DNA of 64,000 nt from Lacisediminimonas profundi (GTDB lineage Bacteria; Pseudomonadota; Gammaproteobacteria; Burkholderiales; Burkholderiaceae_D). The stretch lies in NCBI RefSeq assembly GCF_008831265.1, contig NZ_VTTH01000008.1, forward strand, positions 62,001 through 126,000. Direction: 5' to 3'. Position 1 is the first letter of the stretch. The number at the start of each line of letters is the position of its first letter. The notes beneath the pieces were generated by a model that saw only the letters and a program-made list of their open reading frames with translations, was not told the DNA's origin and did no database searches. Positions 61,294-64,000 of this stretch are shown piece after piece. A program made the position numbers and the translations under genes.

Positions 61294-62325
61294 TCAGGGT
61301 GCCGGATCTTTTCCGCCGTCGTCATATTGCGAGAGCCATGACACCGCGGCATCCCGGTAGCGGCTGAACCCCTTGTAGTCGACCAACTGCTGATCGAGCG
61401 ACTTGAGCACGCGATGCATGCGTCGCGCCCATGCCGGATTGGTGGCGATGTCTTCAAGGCTGAGCAAGTACGTACGTATCGGAAAGACAATCGCATTGGA
61501 GCGCGGAAGCCGATGCAGTGGCTGCAGTTCAATGCGCAGGTAAACCAGCCGTCCGGCATTTTCGGGCGTGACGATGGTGCGATCCGGCGCCCATTCCGGA
61601 AGGCTCTCGGCGGAAATTTCCAGCCGGGGGTGTACCGTCAGCGACCAGTTCAGGCGACGCACGGGATGTCCGGTGCGCAGGCGCAGCAGGAACTTGAGCG
61701 CACGGTCGATTACCCCGGTTTCCTTCACCATCGGAACCGGGCCATGAAATTCTGCCCAGCTCATCCCGAGGTTGAAGCGTAGCGAGTAGTCCGCGCGCTG
61801 GGTTGCGATGCCGGCGCCCCAGAACAGGGTTCCGTCGCGCTCTTCCTGCAGTACCCAGTCTCCCTGTGCCTGGCGGGTTACGTATTCCATCGGCTCGAAT
61901 GGCAGGGTGGACGGGTCGCCGAATGTGAACCGGTCATCGATTCCAAGTGGACGATTCACCCAGTGCCAGCGCGCGCCATCTTTTTGCAGGCTGAAATACT
62001 CGGGGTAGTCGCGTGCGTACGATTCCATGATCAGCTCCAGCAGGTCCCATTGCGCCGCCATCATGTGGGGCGCCGAGACATAATGCATCCCGGGATCCTT
62101 GTCGAGTGTGATGGCACGATCCCGGCATTCGCTGATGTAGTGCTCGTCGATGTCGAATGCGAAACGCAGCGCGCCGTCGCCCACCGGAACGTGCGGCTCC
62201 AGGTTCATCGAGTACATGTAGATGTCGTCCGGGAACGGAAACGGTGTCCGCGCAATGCACTCGGCACTGTTGGAGTAGGTGTAGTCGTCCCGATAGGTTT
62301 CGTCCGGCTTGAACCTGATGTTCAT
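61294..62325 (-). CDS. Heme-dependent oxidative N-demethylase alpha-like protein (HODM_asu-like, DUF3445)
   Basis: 343-residue soluble protein of the family containing the heme-binding PAS-type catalytic subunit of dimethylamine monooxygenase. Visible landmarks are RTPFPFPDDIYMYSMNLEP near the N terminus, the central MAAQWDLLELIMESYARDYP, WGAGIATQRADYSLRFNLG and HRLPRSNAIVFPIRTYL. The two upstream genes on the same strand encode the reductase and zinc-ribbon subunits expected for such a system. Family calls are by pattern; the true amine substrate is unknown. AGGACGAG precedes the ATG. Confidence 0.75.
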   Translation of the reverse strand: MNIRFKPDETYRDDYTYSNSAECIARTPFPFPDDIYMYSMNLEPHVPVGDGALRFAFDIDEHYISECRDRAITLDKDPGMHYVSAPHMMAAQWDLLELIMESYARDYPEYFSLQKDGARWHWVNRPLGIDDRFTFGDPSTLPFEPMEYVTRQAQGDWVLQEERDGTLFWGAGIATQRADYSLRFNLGMSWAEFHGPVPMVKETGVIDRALKFLLRLRTGHPVRRLNWSLTVHPRLEISAESLPEWAPDRTIVTPENAGRLVYLRIELQPLHRLPRSNAIVFPIRTYLLSLEDIATNPAWARRMHRVLKSLDQQLVDYKGFSRYRDAAVSWLSQYDDGGKDPAP

Positions 62326-62340
62326 TTTCTCGTCCTGAGT

Positions 62341-63309
62341 TTAGCGATCGATGACCAGGCGGGTGCAGCTGGCGCGTGATACACACGGCATGATCTTCGT
62401 GTTCGCGCTTTTTTCGTCACTGGATAGCCAGTCGTCGGCATGCTGGATTTCTCCTTCCAGTTCCAGGACGTCGGATTCGCAACGTCCGCAGGCGCCACCG
62501 CGACACAAGTAGGGTATTTCCAATCCGGCAGCTTCGACCGCTTCGAGCATGCTCTGGTCGGGTGAAACATGGACGGTGATGCCGCTGCGCGCCAGGGTGA
62601 CGCTGAAAGGGTCGCCACCACTGCTTTGCTGCAGGAAGCGTTCGTAATGCACATGGCTGTCAGTCCAGCCGTTTTCCCGGGCGCAGGCGAGCGTGGACTG
62701 GATCATGCTGTCCGGACCGCATACGTAGACGTGGCTGCCCAGCGGGCGTTGGGCCAGCACTGCTCCTGTGTCGAGCCGGTGTCCTGCGTCTGCCCGATAG
62801 AGGTGAACACGATCGCCGAAGATTGCGACCAGTTCCTCGCCAAGCTGCGCATGCGCGGCGCCTCGGACGGCCAGGTGAACCTCGAATGGCACATCGGACA
62901 ATCGCAGTTCTTCGAGCTGTGAAAAAAACGGCGTGATGCCGATGCCGCCAGCGATGAAAATGTGCAGGCGCGCCTGCTTGACCAACGGAAAGAGATTCAC
63001 CGGCGGCGTGATCTCGAGCAGGTCGCCTTCCCTGACCTGCCGGTGCATGGCCATCGAGCCACCCCGGCCACGGTCGTCGCGTCGTACCGCAATCTGGTAT
63101 GTGCTGGTGTCATAGGGCGAGCTCATCAGCGAGTAGGGATTGCGAAAGGCGGCGTCGCCGTTCGGAATCACCACCACCACATGGCTTCCGCCGGAAAAAG
63201 ATGGCAAATGACGGCCATCAGGCGATGCCAGCGTGAAGCGCCGGATTTCCGGGCTGACCTCGTCGATTTTCGTCACGCATACGCCAAGGGTTCCCGCGCT
63301 CAGGCTCAT
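62341..63309 (-). CDS. PDR/VanB-family reductase with C-terminal [2Fe-2S] ferredoxin domain
   Basis: 322-residue electron-transfer protein in the order FMN/FAD-binding barrel (about 5-105; FRNPYSLMSSPYDTSTYQIAV), NAD(P)H-binding domain (about 110-225; HIFIAGGIGITPFFSQLEEL and HVYVCGPDSMI) and plant-type ferredoxin (about 235-322) with cysteines CRGGACGRC and a fourth about 30 residues on. This is the phthalate-dioxygenase-reductase layout, which feeds oxygenases. ATG 63309 overlaps the upstream stop (ATGA). It should supply electrons to the heme protein encoded 16 bases downstream. Confidence 0.88.
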   Translation of the reverse strand: MSLSAGTLGVCVTKIDEVSPEIRRFTLASPDGRHLPSFSGGSHVVVVIPNGDAAFRNPYSLMSSPYDTSTYQIAVRRDDRGRGGSMAMHRQVREGDLLEITPPVNLFPLVKQARLHIFIAGGIGITPFFSQLEELRLSDVPFEVHLAVRGAAHAQLGEELVAIFGDRVHLYRADAGHRLDTGAVLAQRPLGSHVYVCGPDSMIQSTLACARENGWTDSHVHYERFLQQSSGGDPFSVTLARSGITVHVSPDQSMLEAVEAAGLEIPYLCRGGACGRCESDVLELEGEIQHADDWLSSDEKSANTKIMPCVSRASCTRLVIDR

Positions 63310-64000
63310 GTGTCGAGCTCCTCGGCTGCCGGCAGTTCCCCGGGGACTTCGCCGTCGGCCTTTACTGCCTGGAATGCGGCCAGGCGGCGCGAATAATGAT
63401 CGCGCACTACCAGATCCAGCTTGCAACCCGGGCACTTGAAGATGCGCTGCGTGACATTTTCCGTGAAGGTGTCGCAGTGCACGCACCAGACGCGGCGTAC
63501 CAGGGTGCCGGAGTGCTCGCGCAGCACTTCGTCGCGATTCAGGTCGAACAGGCTTGCGATCTGCATGGCCCTGCCGATGAAGCTCTCGGACCCCGACAGG
63601 TACAAGCGGGTTCCCATGAAGGCTGCGCCCAAGAGGCTTTGCAGGTCAGCGATCAGTTCCTGATTGGACGCATGGACACGCAGTTCATTGACTTGCCGTG
63701 CCTGTGGCTGGGCCTGTGGTTGCGTCTGTAGGTGCGCCTGTAGTTGCGCGTGAAATTGCTCCTGAAATTGCTCCTGAAATTGCGCCTGAAATTGCGCCTG
63801 CAATTGCGAAAGGAAATCCTGTCCTGAAAAGGATTCACGCGAATATAACAAGGTGGTCTTCAGGTTCATCCCGGACATGTCATCGAGCAGCCGCAGCATG
63901 GCTCGCCCTCCGCTTCCCTGGCCGGCGATGATGTGATGCGTCCCGCCGGCCATCGGGTGCAGCTGGTCGTAGACCGGCCTGCTCTTTATGCCTGTTATCA
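63306..64000 (-). CDS. Dimethylamine monooxygenase subunit DmmA-like protein (N terminus beyond the window)
   Basis: The C-terminal 231 or so residues are inside the window. A Met at 63953 could start it, but the frame stays open to 64000 and the extra residues (IKSRPVYDQLHP) read like protein, so the gene probably continues. A Q-rich low-complexity stretch follows, then ELRVHASNQELIADLQSLLG, AFMGTRLYLSGSESFIGRAM, and a zinc ribbon CVHCDTF / CPGCKLDLVVRDHYSRR that matches DmmA C termini as I recall them. It leads a three-gene overlapping unit with the reductase and the heme subunit. Confidence 0.72.
   Translation of the reverse strand, partial: ITGIKSRPVYDQLHPMAGGTHHIIAGQGSGGRAMLRLLDDMSGMNLKTTLLYSRESFSGQDFLSQLQAQFQAQFQEQFQEQFHAQLQAHLQTQPQAQPQARQVNELRVHASNQELIADLQSLLGAAFMGTRLYLSGSESFIGRAMQIASLFDLNRDEVLREHSGTLVRRVWCVHCDTFTENVTQRIFKCPGCKLDLVVRDHYSRRLAAFQAVKADGEVPGELPAAEELDT
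63697..63806. repeat. 12-bp minisatellite coding for a Gln-rich segment
   Basis: Units of TTGC(G/T)CCTGAAA are tandem from 63744 to 63803 (63744, 63756, 63768, 63780, 63792) and continue in decayed form toward 63697. On the coding minus strand each unit gives four residues of the pattern Q-A/E-Q-F, later Q-A-Q-P. Period four codons means expansion or loss keeps the frame. Confidence 0.9.

Overview
The window is high-GC, densely packed, mostly housekeeping chromosome from a betaproteobacterium. The gene orders xseB-ispA-dxs, pilT/pilU divergent from yggS-proC, recG-oxyR-ubiA divergent from queA-tgt-yajC-secD-secF, lptD-surA-pdxA-rsmA, and miaB-ybeZ-ybeY-corC-lnt-glyQ-glyS-gmhB-plsC point to Burkholderiales. 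The closest match from memory is Oxalobacteraceae (Herbaspirillum or Noviherbaspirillum-like). No tRNA, rRNA, insertion sequence, prophage or CRISPR array was recognised.

Layout. 1-4.4 kb: start of a probable Rieske oxygenase (minus), then the isoprenoid genes xseB-ispA-dxs and folE2. 4.3-11.9 kb: cobalamin adenosyltransferase, a D-lactate dehydrogenase-like flavoprotein, a LysR regulator, the glycolate oxidase genes glcDEF, and an orphan type III secretion chaperone-like gene. 12-16.5 kb: glutathione peroxidase with the twitching ATPases pilU and pilT, divergent from yggS-proC. 16.5-17.2 kb: a gene-free stretch made of two long inverted copies of a repeat. 17.2-27.6 kb: ubiA, oxyR and recG facing queA, tgt, yajC, secD, secF and a cytochrome b561. 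27.6-32.3 kb: cytochrome c', purB, a glutathione transferase, and an iron block (bfr, bfd, ftr1, hemP) behind a near-perfect Fur box.

32.4-42 kb: mnmA and a Nudix gene; the three-subunit transhydrogenase operon with panD inserted between pntAA and pntAB; then ubiH-pepP-murU-amgK, which combines ubiquinone synthesis with the AmgK/MurU cell-wall sugar recycling route. 42-50 kb: lptD-surA-pdxA-rsmA, gloA, a YgjP-like metalloprotease, plsC and gmhB, mostly serving envelope construction. 50-59.5 kb: glyS and glyQ separated by tandem 64-bp repeats, then lnt, corC, ybeY, ybeZ, miaB and a small secreted protein. 59.6-64 kb: cysQ, two small genes, and an accessory cluster resembling dimethylamine monooxygenase / heme-dependent oxidative N-demethylase that runs off the right edge.

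The most interesting material lies between or beside ordinary genes: the approximately 740-bp inverted repeat, the 39-bp and 64-bp tandem repeats, a 25-bp perfect hairpin, the CesT-like orphan, panD inside the pnt operon, and the N-demethylase-like cluster with a 12-bp glutamine-coding minisatellite. No single clearly new multi-gene system is demonstrated. The N-demethylase-like cluster and the inverted repeat family are the best candidates for follow-up.
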